Source of the DNA: Candidatus Roizmanbacteria bacterium
GTDB lineage: Bacteria; Patescibacteriota; Microgenomatia; UBA1406; GWC2-37-13
NCBI GenBank assembly: GCA_026395475.1
Contig: JAPLYQ010000006.1
Location: 1-16,776, forward strand
Length of the DNA: 16,776 nucleotides
Direction: 5' to 3'
This document shows, piece by piece, positions 1-6,283 of the stretch. Below the pieces are notes generated by a model, which worked only from the letters and a program-made list of their open reading frames with translations, was not told the origin of the DNA and searched no databases. The first letter of the stretch is position 1, and every line of letters begins with the position of its first letter. The position numbers and the translations under genes were made by a program.

Positions 1-648
1 ACGTATATTGACGTCTATATTGCTGCGGCACTGTATGGACTATTGGCACTTTTTTGGTTTCAAAAAAATAATAAGATACTTGCTCTCTGTTTTATGATTG
101 CACTCGTGGGGACTTTTTCACGTTCTGCATACACTGCATTTATTCTCGGAATATTTGTTCTATTTATCTCTCAAAAAAAATGGAAACAACTTCTCGTTAC
201 GTTACTTCTCTTTATTGTTATGGCGGCAATTATGCCAAAGCCTTTTGGAGAAGGAGTTAATCTTCTTCGAACAGCATCAATAGAGGCGCGCACAAAAGAC
301 TATCAACTTGCTCTCTCGTTATGGAAGAATAAACCATTTTTTGGATATGGATACAATCGTATCGGTGGAGCAAAAGAACAGCTTAATCTTGTGCCGTTAG
401 CAGACAAATCTCATGCGCTCGCCTCATTTCATAATAGCTTTCTTATTCTTCTTGTGAGTACCGGAGGGATTGGGCTTCTCTTATTTTTAATAATGATTGG
501 GAAGTGGTTTATCAAATATCCATTCCTGCGAATATATTTTATTTACATTATGTGTATGTCGTTGTTTGACAATGTGTTACTTCACGTACTTGTTATTCTT
601 CCATTCCTATTCTTATTGTGTAGTAGATATTATTCGTCTTTGGAGTAA
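1..648 (+). CDS. O-antigen ligase / Wzy-like polytopic membrane protein, 5' end outside window
   Basis: The frame is open from base 1, so the gene begins upstream; the in-frame TTG at 43 is internal. What remains is about 215 residues of a polytopic inner-membrane protein. Seen: an SRSAY motif after the first helix, long hydrophobic segments, a soluble loop with FGYGYNRIG and then SFHNSFL followed by a glycine-rich helix (STGGIGLLLFL). The order G-x-G, then HNSfL, then G-x-G is typical of the periplasmic loop and following helix of the O-antigen ligase / Wzy polymerase family, which joins or polymerises lipid-linked sugar chains. I infer a role in surface polysaccharide or glycoprotein assembly. 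The substrate cannot be read from sequence. The last 19 bases overlap the convergent gene ending at 630. Confidence 0.75.
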   Translation, partial: TYIDVYIAAALYGLLALFWFQKNNKILALCFMIALVGTFSRSAYTAFILGIFVLFISQKKWKQLLVTLLLFIVMAAIMPKPFGEGVNLLRTASIEARTKDYQLALSLWKNKPFFGYGYNRIGGAKEQLNLVPLADKSHALASFHNSFLILLVSTGGIGLLLFLIMIGKWFIKYPFLRIYFIYIMCMSLFDNVLLHVLVILPFLFLLCSRYYSSLE

Positions 649-1334
649 GTGATGGTAAGACTCTTCTTTTCCTGATTGCCGACAATGTCTTCTGCAGTTA
701 TCTCTATCTTATTTTCTCCATCTTTTAATCTGAACATCGTTGTGAACTTTCCTCCAACATCAACGATAAGTGGTTGCCCATTAACACGGATTGTTGTTTC
801 TTTGTCTGTAAGACCAGATATTTTTATATCTTCTTTATTCGTCTTTGTATTATCGTTTGGTTCTTGAACCTCAAGTTTTGGTTTATCGCTTTTGTACAAA
901 ATATCATAGGACGGTGTTTTCTTTATTTCTTTAGATGACGATGACTTTGCAATGAAGTGAACTGTATTTGTTCCTTTTTCAAGACCTTTAATTTCTCCGG
1001 TAAAGGAGTCGGAAATACTAATCTCATCTTGCTTCTCATCATTTAAATATATTTCGAGTTTGTCAAAATTAAGTGATGATCCAGAAAAATTCAGATTTGC
1101 ACTATTTGTAGCTGAAGGGATTGGGTCAATATTAACTGAATTGAATGATTCAGTTTGTTGAGAGGCTTGCTGTTTTGAGCTGTTATTTGCTAGTTGATTT
1201 AAAAAGAGAGTAAATGAAACCAACATTTTTATCCCAACACTAAAAAAGAAGAAGATAAACGCAATAAACAGCACAAAAGCTATTGCAATGCGCTGAAATA
1301 TTTGTTTATTTTGATGTTTTTCAAGTCTGGACAT
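630..1334 (-). CDS. Membrane-anchored protein with Ig-like (glucodextranase-B-like) beta domains
   Basis: 234 residues. A basic N-terminus (KHQNKQIFQR) precedes one strong transmembrane segment at about 14-43. A Ser/Gln/Asn-rich linker follows (about 48-70). Then come two repeats of about 75 residues with the alternating pattern of Ig-like folds: about 75-147 and about 151-232. The second has GLTDKETTIRVNGQPL, then a GGKFTTMFRLKDGENKIEITAED stretch, close to the Glucodextranase_B / bacterial Ig-like pattern. No catalytic domain is visible, so it is probably an extracytoplasmic binding or structural protein. It ends convergently with the polysaccharide ligase gene (19-bp overlap). A TATAAT box lies 17 nt before the start. 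Function unknown. Confidence 0.7.
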   Translation of the reverse strand: MSRLEKHQNKQIFQRIAIAFVLFIAFIFFFFSVGIKMLVSFTLFLNQLANNSSKQQASQQTESFNSVNIDPIPSATNSANLNFSGSSLNFDKLEIYLNDEKQDEISISDSFTGEIKGLEKGTNTVHFIAKSSSSKEIKKTPSYDILYKSDKPKLEVQEPNDNTKTNKEDIKISGLTDKETTIRVNGQPLIVDVGGKFTTMFRLKDGENKIEITAEDIVGNQEKKSLTITYSKDE

Positions 1335-1351
1335 AGGTGTGTCTTGGAAAT

Positions 1352-1357
1352 ATTATA
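1352..1357 (-). promoter_or_regulatory. -10 box for the Ig-like protein gene
   Basis: Perfect TATAAT on the minus strand between tRNA-Thr and the gene starting at 1334. The predicted transcript would carry a leader of about 10 nt. No convincing -35 box seen. Confidence 0.5.
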
Positions 1358-1371
1358 CCTCTTTTATTCTG

Positions 1372-1444
1372 AGCCAGTAGTCGGAATCGGACCGACGATC
1401 TTTCGCTTACGAAGCGACTGCTCTACCAACTGAGCTATACTGGC
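1372..1444 (-). tRNA. tRNA-Thr (anticodon CGU)
   Basis: A 73-nt cloverleaf. Acceptor GCCAGTA pairs with TACTGGC; D-arm GCTC-AGTTGGTA-GAGC; anticodon loop TTCGTAA with anticodon CGT at 1411-1409 (reads ACG); T-arm GTCGG-TCCGATT-CCGAC; discriminator T73, as expected for tRNA-Thr. The anticodon stem has a G-A mismatch at its outermost pair (27-43). The 3' CCA is not encoded and must be added by a nucleotidyltransferase. Confidence 0.95.
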
Positions 1445-1461
1445 ACTGTTTCCGCAGAATT

Positions 1462-1467
1462 ATTATA
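1462..1467 (-). promoter_or_regulatory. -10 box for tRNA-Thr
   Basis: TATAAT on the minus strand, 17 nt before the mature tRNA 5' end, giving a predicted 5' extension of about 10 nt. Confidence 0.5.
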
Positions 1468-1481
1468 ACAGAGGGGAAGGC

Positions 1482-2084
1482 TTATCCTTGCATTTTTTTA
1501 AAGAGTTCAAGAAGAAGAGGGAATTCTGTGAAGTTTCCACCCAGATGTCCCCCATTTTTCACAGGAATAATTTCACTTCCCAGGCGGTTTGCAAAGTCGA
1601 TAGGAAATTTATTTGGGACATAGGGGTCGTCAGTTCCATATAAAACATAGGAGAGTGGAATAAGCTTTTTTAATTTATCCCAATTAAATGCAGTTTTGTA
1701 AAAAGTTCCATTCACAATGTCAAACTGCCATGTTTTTTCTTGATTGAGAGATTCCAAAAATGGCGAAGCAAAGATGGCTCCTTTCAGTTGTAAATCAAAC
1801 TGTTCTGCTAGATGGAGGACAAAGACAGGGCTTAATGAATGACCAAAAAAAACAATTTCTTTATTACGATCTAAGCGGGGAAGAGTCGTTTATTTAAAAA
1901 ATGAAGTCCAAGAAGTAAGGTTTTCTATTGTACTCTTACTTTCTTTTTTAATATCATCCCACTCATCAACAGGATATTGCTCCAAGAAAACTTCGTGTTT
2001 CATTGCTTCAAGTTCTTTTTTAAGCCATGGAAACCAATTGCCATCCTTACTGCCAAATGATCCATGTAAAATAATGCACTGCAT
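1482..2084 (-). pseudogene. RBBP9/YdeN-type serine hydrolase interrupted by one in-frame TAA
   Basis: The reading frame begins MQCIILHGSFGSKDGNWFPW, the usual beta1 and oxyanion-loop start of RBBP9/YdeN alpha/beta hydrolases. After 64 codons it meets a TAA (1890-1892) in SFFK-stop-TTLPRLD, and then continues in the same frame, with no frameshift, through EIVFFGHSLSPVF (nucleophile Ser), a conserved Asp in GTDDPYVP and the catalytic His in NGGHLG, to the stop at 1482. All three triad residues lie after the internal stop. Total length, about 199 residues plus the stop, is normal for the family. No ATG, GTG or TTG restores a product containing the Ser; the first usable start after the stop is TTG at 1757. 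Nonsense pseudogene or a base-call error in the A/T-rich run. TAA is the normal stop here, so recoding is unlikely. Confidence 0.8.
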
Positions 2085-2091
2085 AAAATCG

Positions 2092-2097
2092 ATTATA
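2092..2097 (-). promoter_or_regulatory. Extended -10 box for the interrupted hydrolase gene
   Basis: TGC-TATAAT on the minus strand, 7 nt before the ATG at 2084. This places the transcription start at or next to the start codon (leaderless). Confidence 0.5.
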
Positions 2098-2115
2098 GCA
2101 AACGGAGGGTTGCAT

Positions 2116-2124
2116 TGGTATACT
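2116..2124 (+). promoter_or_regulatory. Extended -10 box for the DMT transporter gene
   Basis: TGG-TATACT, 8 nt before the ATG at 2133. The identical TGGTATACTT string precedes tRNA-Gly on the other strand. A GGAGG at 2104-2108 is well placed for the alternative TTG start at 2115 but would lie upstream of this promoter's transcript. Confidence 0.5.
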
Positions 2125-2132
2125 TACACAAT

Positions 2133-2990
2133 ATGTCCTATGTCGCTTATGCGTGGCTCGCCACAGCAATCTATGGTTTTGAAACTGTCATTACAAAATT
2201 GTCGAGTAAGTATGCCATAAAGAACCCTTGGCTTTTCAATATCCTCTGGAATGGCATGTTTGCATTGTTTATGATCCCCTTTTATTTTAGACCAGAAGTG
2301 GGGATTCCTCATGTATGGGGCAATCTTATCATCACGTCCCTTCTTTCTGCCATATGTTGCATCCTTTATATAATTTCTATATATCGAATTGATGTTTCTG
2401 TTCTTTCTCCTATGTATAACATCCGCACAGGACTCAGTGTCCTCTTTGGTTTTTTTATGCTGGGGGAAACACTTACTCCATACAAAATATTTTTGATTGC
2501 AGTAATTGTAATTATGGGTTTGCTAGTTTCATTTGATGAAAAGTTTTCCTTTAAATCTTTTTTCACAAAAAATATTATCGTTGCATTTGTTTTTATGATT
2601 TTGTTAGCTCTTTATGGTATTTTCCTCAAAAAAACGATTACTGAAATTGGGTATTGGAATGCAACCGTATGGACATCATTATTACCTGCATTGTTTCTTC
2701 TTTTTACCTATCCAAAATTTAAAAAAGATATTAAGACTCTCAGAAGAAAACAATTTTTCCCTGTTGTAGCTGTCACCATTACCAGTCTTATCGCCTTTTT
2801 AGCGGTGAACAAAGCGTATGAAGTAAATGTAGGGATTACGACTGTCATTATGTCTATTCCTTCATCCATGATTATTGCGTTTGCAATGTCTATTATCTGG
2901 CCAACCCTTATGGAAAAACATCCTCTGAGAGTTTATGCAGTTCGGTTTGCATCAGCTGCAATTATGTTTGCTTGCGCAGTACAGTTGTAA
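2133..2990 (+). CDS. EamA/DMT-superfamily transporter
   Basis: About 285 residues, almost entirely hydrophobic, with roughly ten transmembrane helices in two EamA-like halves joined by a charged loop near YPKFKKDIKTLRRKQFF. The first half ends with helices carrying SVLSPMYNIRTGLSVLFGFF and MLGETLTPYKIF; the LGE-then-helix pattern is characteristic of EamA repeats. The family exports or exchanges small metabolites across the inner membrane; the substrate cannot be inferred. I chose ATG 2133 (MSYVAYAWL) because an extended -10 sits 8 nt upstream. A TTG at 2115, with GGAGG 6 nt before it, is an alternative giving 291 residues. The 3' end overlaps the convergent Nudix gene by 29 bp. Confidence 0.85.
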   Translation: MSYVAYAWLATAIYGFETVITKLSSKYAIKNPWLFNILWNGMFALFMIPFYFRPEVGIPHVWGNLIITSLLSAICCILYIISIYRIDVSVLSPMYNIRTGLSVLFGFFMLGETLTPYKIFLIAVIVIMGLLVSFDEKFSFKSFFTKNIIVAFVFMILLALYGIFLKKTITEIGYWNATVWTSLLPALFLLFTYPKFKKDIKTLRRKQFFPVVAVTITSLIAFLAVNKAYEVNVGITTVIMSIPSSMIIAFAMSIIWPTLMEKHPLRVYAVRFASAAIMFACAVQL

Positions 2991-3417
2991 TAACTTCCTT
3001 AATATTTTTTTCATGATCAAATGCAAGTGGCGTTGGGAGATTGTTTAGTGCAAACCATTCAACTTCATCTGCATCATCGCCATTTTTTGCAATCATATTT
3101 TCAACTTCCACAATATATGCAAGTGTGATAACTTGTTTTGGGTGTCTGTTGGGTAATGTATACACATTAAAGAAAGTTACCTTTGTTACCGTGAGCCCCG
3201 TTTCTTCTTTCACTTCACGGATTACCGCCTCTTCCGCAGATTCATCCCAGCCGATATATCCGCCTGGTGTTGCCCATTTGCCTTTATCTGGCTCTACTCC
3301 ACGCTTAATAAGAAGGATTTGTTCATCCTTAATAATAAGTGCGTCAATAGATATTCCTCGATTATCATATCGTCCACAGTGTGGACAGGGTTGGTTATGA
3401 AGTAATGTTGTTGACAT
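2962..3417 (-). CDS. Nudix hydrolase
   Basis: 151 residues. A complete Nudix box spans residues 53-75, fitting G-x5-E-x7-REUxEExGU: G53, E59, R67, E68, E71, E72, G74, L75. Family members hydrolyse nucleoside diphosphates linked to another moiety, using Mg2+ bound by the REUxEE glutamates; the substrate is not predictable. The N-terminus has a CPHCGR half zinc ribbon (C11, C14) without a second cysteine pair. VEPDKGKWATPGG before the box resembles ADP-ribose/NADH-type Nudix proteins. It starts 7 nt after the stop of the gene ending at 3425, so co-transcription with that gene and perhaps with tRNA-Gly is likely. Confidence 0.9.
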   Translation of the reverse strand: MSTTLLHNQPCPHCGRYDNRGISIDALIIKDEQILLIKRGVEPDKGKWATPGGYIGWDESAEEAVIREVKEETGLTVTKVTFFNVYTLPNRHPKQVITLAYIVEVENMIAKNGDDADEVEWFALNNLPTPLAFDHEKNIKEVITTVLRKQT

Positions 3418-3424
3418 ATATTAA

Positions 3425-3880
3425 TTAAAATCGAGTGTTTGGAAAATATACTCGAACGTCATATTCTGGACTGCGAAATTCAAGCATCTCAATTCCATTA
3501 TGATTATCAACAAGTGAAAAATGAGGGTCGTTCATATATCGGAGTTTAAAGGATTTGTAATCTACAACTTCAAAATCATTATATCCTCGTTCTGGGTGTG
3601 TCATGTCAAACTTGCGGACTCTACATCTACGAATTGCTCCAATTGAGGTTTTAAGGGGTTCTGTGAGCCAATAGTAACTTCCTTTGGGTTGAGGATCTAC
3701 AACTATTCCATTTGCAGCAATTTCCTGTGAAAATTCTTCAAACTCTTCAAGAGACTTGGCGTAGATTGAAGCAAAGTCGACTTTGCCTGTAAGATATTTT
3801 TTGTCGATATGAGCAGCAACTATTCTACCCGTTGTTACAGTTATAGTTTCAAAAATATCTAGTATTTTTTTACTCAACAT
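3425..3880 (-). CDS. Conserved-looking 151-residue protein of unknown function, possibly VOC/YecM-like
   Basis: I do not recognise a firm family. The start is ATG 3880 (MLSKKILDIFE). A longer in-frame start at 3916 is rejected because it lies inside tRNA-Gly. The protein is soluble and mixed alpha/beta: a helical N-terminus, then DFASIYAKSLEEFEEFSQEI, GSYYWLTEPL, CRVRKFDMTHPERGYNDFEV, VDYKSFKLRYM and GIEMLEFRSPEYDVRVYFPN. The layout (beta strand, S-E-EF-x-EF helix, strands with a PL turn, HPERG-x-DFEV) faintly resembles vicinal-oxygen-chelate/YecM-type proteins, a weak impression. The ATG is only 4 nt from the 3' end of tRNA-Gly, and the Nudix gene follows after 7 nt, so tRNA-orf-nudix looks like one transcript. 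Confidence 0.75.
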   Translation of the reverse strand: MLSKKILDIFETITVTTGRIVAAHIDKKYLTGKVDFASIYAKSLEEFEEFSQEIAANGIVVDPQPKGSYYWLTEPLKTSIGAIRRCRVRKFDMTHPERGYNDFEVVDYKSFKLRYMNDPHFSLVDNHNGIEMLEFRSPEYDVRVYFPNTRF

Positions 3881-3884
3881 CGTG

Positions 3885-3955
3885 AGCGGGATACGAGAAT
3901 TGAACTCGCTTCTCATCCTTGGGAAGGATGCATACTACCGGTGTACTAATCCCGC
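3885..3955 (-). tRNA. tRNA-Gly (anticodon CCC)
   Basis: A 71-nt cloverleaf. Acceptor GCGGGAT/ATCCCGC; D-arm GTAC-ACCGGTA-GTAT; anticodon arm CATCC-TTCCCAA-GGATG with anticodon CCC (reads GGG); variable loop of 4; T-arm GCGAG-TTCAATT-CTCGT; discriminator T73, typical of bacterial tRNA-Gly. CCA is not encoded. A protein start codon follows 4 nt downstream. Confidence 0.95.
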
Positions 3956-3965
3956 AATAGTTAGA

Positions 3966-3974
3966 AGTATACCA
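3966..3974 (-). promoter_or_regulatory. Extended -10 box for tRNA-Gly
   Basis: TGG-TATACT on the minus strand, 10 nt before the mature tRNA 5' end, identical to the box before the DMT gene. The predicted precursor has almost no 5' leader. Confidence 0.55.
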
Positions 3975-4033
3975 AAGATATAAATATTTTTGTCCTACCA
4001 GTAACTTAGATAATTGTATCTTTGCAGTGTCTC

Positions 4034-4080
4034 GACTGTTTTTTTAGCCTCTGTTAACTGACGCAGTTAACAGAGGCTAA
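4034..4080. repeat. REP-like palindrome copy A (RAYT 3' side)
   Basis: Perfect 17-bp arms (4044-4060 and 4064-4080) around the triloop ACG; core GTTAACTGACGCAGTTAAC. The left flank GACTG, a T run, then GCCTC (4034-4051) is shared with copy D at 14991. The RAYT stop codon (4077-4079) lies inside the right arm, so transposase and palindrome are physically joined. Confidence 0.85.
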
Positions 4081-4727
4081 TCTAGCAGTTTGTTTCTAAT
4101 ATTTTTTATTGCTCTTTGATAATCAATATTTTTTTCTACAAACTTTTTGTATTCAAAAGTGGATTTAATTGAAATTTCACGATTTAATTGAAGTACCTTT
4201 TTATCATGTATATACGAATCATATGAGGACCATTTCCAATCTTCTGGTTTTTCGACAATCCTGGCTGTTGTTGGATTTAGATGAATATATCGATGTACAT
4301 GTAATAAAGTCCGATTACTAGAAATATGTGCAGCTCTAAATCGAGATTGCCACAGTGGGCCCTTTCTGTGATTTAGTTTGTTGTAGTAACGTGTGTATCT
4401 ACTTTCAAGGTTATTGATATATTTTGAAAACGTATATTGGTTATTTATTTTTACAAGTAGATGATAATGATCTGGCATAATACAAAAAGCAAGAATATAA
4501 ATTATATTTTCGTTTGCACGAAAAAAAATATTTGGTAAATATAGTTTTGTACGAAGTGCTCTAGATAAGCTTATTTTAAGCTCTATATTATTGTAGTAAT
4601 TTATTGTTAATAGAAACCTATTTAGCAATTTTTCGTTACGAAAAATATCATAATTAGAAATACTCTTGTTACATATATGAAATATTTCTCCAGTAGAAAA
4701 AGATCGATTTATAGTAGACATTATCAT
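4077..4727 (-). CDS. REP-associated tyrosine transposase (RAYT, Y1/HUH family)
   Basis: 216 residues; ATG 4727, with a second ATG at 4721 (MSTINRSFSTG) equally plausible. The HUH signature is MPDHYHLLVK (H87, H89). The catalytic Tyr should be in SRYTRYYN (Y111-Y115) on the helix before GPLWQSRFRA, a family hallmark, followed by HVHRYIHLNPTTARIVEKPEDWKWSSY, also typical. The family nicks and joins single-stranded DNA at REP palindromes. A GTTAAC palindrome lies at each end (4046-4078, 4838-4867), the expected genomic layout. The gene looks richer in A/T-ending codons than its neighbours, which fits acquisition by transfer (not computed). No IS605 TnpB partner is present. Possible TATATG -10 box just upstream. 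Confidence 0.9.
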   Translation of the reverse strand: MIMSTINRSFSTGEIFHICNKSISNYDIFRNEKLLNRFLLTINYYNNIELKISLSRALRTKLYLPNIFFRANENIIYILAFCIMPDHYHLLVKINNQYTFSKYINNLESRYTRYYNKLNHRKGPLWQSRFRAAHISSNRTLLHVHRYIHLNPTTARIVEKPEDWKWSSYDSYIHDKKVLQLNREISIKSTFEYKKFVEKNIDYQRAIKNIRNKLLD

Positions 4728-4836
4728 ACATATATTTCATTTAAACTGAGTGCACAAGGGATTATAAACCACATTATCTTTATTTAGATTGTTACAAAAG
4801 AAAATAAATGCTAATAGCGGTAGTGCTATGTAAATT

Positions 4837-4869
4837 TAGCTTCTGTTAACTGACGCAGTTAACAAAGGG
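4837..4869. repeat. REP-like palindrome copy B (RAYT 5' side)
   Basis: The core TGTTAACTG-ACG-CAGTTAACA (4844-4864) is identical to copy A. The outer stem is imperfect (AGCTTC against AAAGGGCT). On the RAYT strand, copies A and B also share the right flank ACAGARGCTAAA, so the unit is longer than the palindrome. Both have ACG on the plus strand, so they are direct copies. It separates the RAYT from the LysM gene. Confidence 0.8.
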
Positions 4870-4876
4870 CTCAAGA

Positions 4877-5431
4877 TTAGGGGATGAGGAGTTTTTGGCC
4901 TTCTTCAACGTTGTAAGGATAGGGAATTCGGTTGGCATCAATAAGTTTGCTCATCTGGTTTCCATCACCGTATAGCTTTTCGGCAATCTGCCACAAGTAA
5001 TCTCCAGACTGTACTACATATTCTGTAACATGTTTTGTTTGGGCAGCTTTTTCTGTGATGTTTCCTTGTGTTGGTTTTTTTGATGCAACAGATGGGATGA
5101 CAAGAATTTGATTTTCAATAAGTGTGTATGGTTCGGAAAGTTTATTGGCTGCTGCAATGTCTGCTGCATTAAACCCAGATCCGTACATTTTTTCAGCAAT
5201 ACCCCATAGGTCATCATTTGCCTTTACGGTATATGTTTTTACAGAATCAATTTGTATGCCCTTATTTTCTTTTACTTTTGCAACATCTTTTTTAATACCA
5301 ATTTTATTGATGATTAACAGAGAGAAATAAGAAGTAAGAATAACTCCTAAAAGGAATGAAGGAAACTTCTCCTTAAAAAGGATAAATACTGCATTTTTAT
5401 AGTCCGATATTTCATGTGACTTATTTTTCAT
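4877..5431 (-). CDS. Membrane-anchored protein with two LysM domains
   Basis: 184 residues: a short cytoplasmic N-terminus, one transmembrane helix (about 23-42), a charged linker, LysM 1 (about 66-113, from YTVKANDDLWGIAEKMYG to ILVIP), a Lys/Thr-rich linker, and LysM 2 (about 137-184, from YVVQSGDYLWQIAEKLYG to KLLIP). The chain ends exactly with the second domain. LysM binds N-acetylglucosamine-containing glycans, usually peptidoglycan; with no catalytic domain this looks like a wall-binding anchor. Its start is preceded by TATAAT 21 nt upstream, and it is divergent from lemA across a 113-bp region. The REP-like copy B lies just beyond its stop codon. Confidence 0.9.
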   Translation of the reverse strand: MKNKSHEISDYKNAVFILFKEKFPSFLLGVILTSYFSLLIINKIGIKKDVAKVKENKGIQIDSVKTYTVKANDDLWGIAEKMYGSGFNAADIAAANKLSEPYTLIENQILVIPSVASKKPTQGNITEKAAQTKHVTEYVVQSGDYLWQIAEKLYGDGNQMSKLIDANRIPYPYNVEEGQKLLIP

Positions 5432-5452
5432 ATGAGAGCCTCAATACTTGCT

Positions 5453-5458
5453 ATTATA
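5453..5458 (-). promoter_or_regulatory. -10 box for the LysM gene
   Basis: TATAAT on the minus strand, 21 nt before ATG 5431, in the divergent region shared with lemA. Confidence 0.5.
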
Positions 5459-5535
5459 CTATCACAAAAATTTACAAACACAAGATGCATGCAAATGGTG
5501 CTATAATTATGATGTAAATTTATTATTAGTTTACA

Positions 5536-5541
5536 TATACT
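5536..5541 (+). promoter_or_regulatory. -10 box next to the lemA start
   Basis: TATACT only 3 nt before ATG 5545. An alternative TATAAT at 5502-5507 would give a leader of about 30 nt. Sequence alone cannot choose between them; neither option shows a Shine-Dalgarno site. Confidence 0.4.
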
Positions 5542-5544
5542 CTT

Positions 5545-6096
5545 ATGAATGTCGGAATAATCCTTATAGTAGCGGCAGTCATGCTCGTACTTTATTTAAT
5601 CAGTATGTACAACGGCTTCATTGTCCTTCGTACCCGTATCCAAGAAGCTTTGTCTGGAATTGATGTTCAGTTAAAACGTCGTGCAGATCTTATCCCCAAT
5701 TTAGTGGAAACAGTCAAGGGATATGCAAAGCATGAAAAAGAGGTTTTTGAAAATGTTACCAAGGCTCGTGCATCCATGATGTCTGCAGACTCATTACAAG
5801 AAAAGGCAGATGCAAACAACCAGATGTCTGGTGCTTTGAAATCACTTTTCGCAGTCGCAGAGTCCTATCCAGAATTAAAGGCAAACACCAACTTCCAAGA
5901 TTTACAAAGACAATTGGAAGATACAGAAGACAAAGTGTCATTTTCAAGACAATTTTACAACAGCAATGTGCTTGAATTTAACAGTAAGGTTCAACTATTC
6001 CCAGGTAACTTAATTGCAGGAATGTTTGGATTTAAAACTGCAGAATTCTTTGCAGCAACAGAAGAGGAAAAGAAGAAAATAGATGTAAAGTTTTAA
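5545..6096 (+). CDS. lemA: LemA family protein
   Basis: 183 residues, the normal LemA length. One N-terminal transmembrane helix (about 3-21) precedes YNGFIVLRTRIQEALSGIDVQLKRRADLIPNLVETVKGYAKHE, the family's signature region, then a long helical domain with ENVTKARASM, TNFQDLQRQLEDTEDKVSFSRQFYN and the closing LFPGNLIAGMFGF-x5-FFAATEEE motif. LemA proteins are small membrane-anchored helical-bundle proteins of uncertain biochemical role. The next gene is htpX, a common LemA neighbour, suggesting a shared role in envelope protein quality control. A repeat of about 125 bp separates them, so co-transcription is not certain. Confidence 0.95.
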   Translation: MNVGIILIVAAVMLVLYLISMYNGFIVLRTRIQEALSGIDVQLKRRADLIPNLVETVKGYAKHEKEVFENVTKARASMMSADSLQEKADANNQMSGALKSLFAVAESYPELKANTNFQDLQRQLEDTEDKVSFSRQFYNSNVLEFNSKVQLFPGNLIAGMFGFKTAEFFAATEEEKKKIDVKF

Positions 6097-6136
6097 TTTA
6101 GTAAGTTTAAGCCTGTCTTTAGTACTTAAATATAAA

Positions 6137-6261
6137 CTGTCACTCGAACATAGTTGAGAGATCTAGCGAAGTGTGCTTTTTTTGCTCGCAGAATTTACCC
6201 TGAGCTTTTCGAAGGGCTCATTAGATTCTTCGTGTATAAAGTAACTCACTCAGAATGACAG
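6137..6261. repeat. Intergenic inverted-repeat element between lemA and htpX
   Basis: Ends are CTGTCACTC (6137-6145) and GAATGACAG (6253-6261), 8 of 9 complementary. ATCTA (6161-6165) pairs with TAGAT (6222-6226). Inside is the TGAGC-TTTTCGAA-GGGCTCA hairpin, a motif I associate with dispersed repeats in many bacterial genomes. The ends resemble the TGTCATTTCG...GATGACA repeat at 13151. Probably a degenerate non-autonomous palindromic element. Confidence 0.6.
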
Positions 6262-6283
6262 AGAAAATTTTTTAAACTACAAC

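Noticed and set aside
3881..3916. N-terminal extension (MRSEFNSRIPLT) of the 151-residue unknown protein
   Set aside because: These codons lie within or against tRNA-Gly (3885-3955); the ATG at 3880 is the first start outside it.
4044..4080. Palindrome A as an intrinsic terminator of the RAYT gene
   Set aside because: The T run lies 5' of the hairpin on the plus strand and becomes an A run downstream on the minus strand, so there is no U-tract after the stem in either direction.
4814..4829. ATAGC-GGTAGT-GCTAT hairpin containing GTAG, the classical REP tetranucleotide, near copy B
   Set aside because: A 5-bp stem and a 4-base motif are expected by chance, and it is not found beside copies A, C or D.
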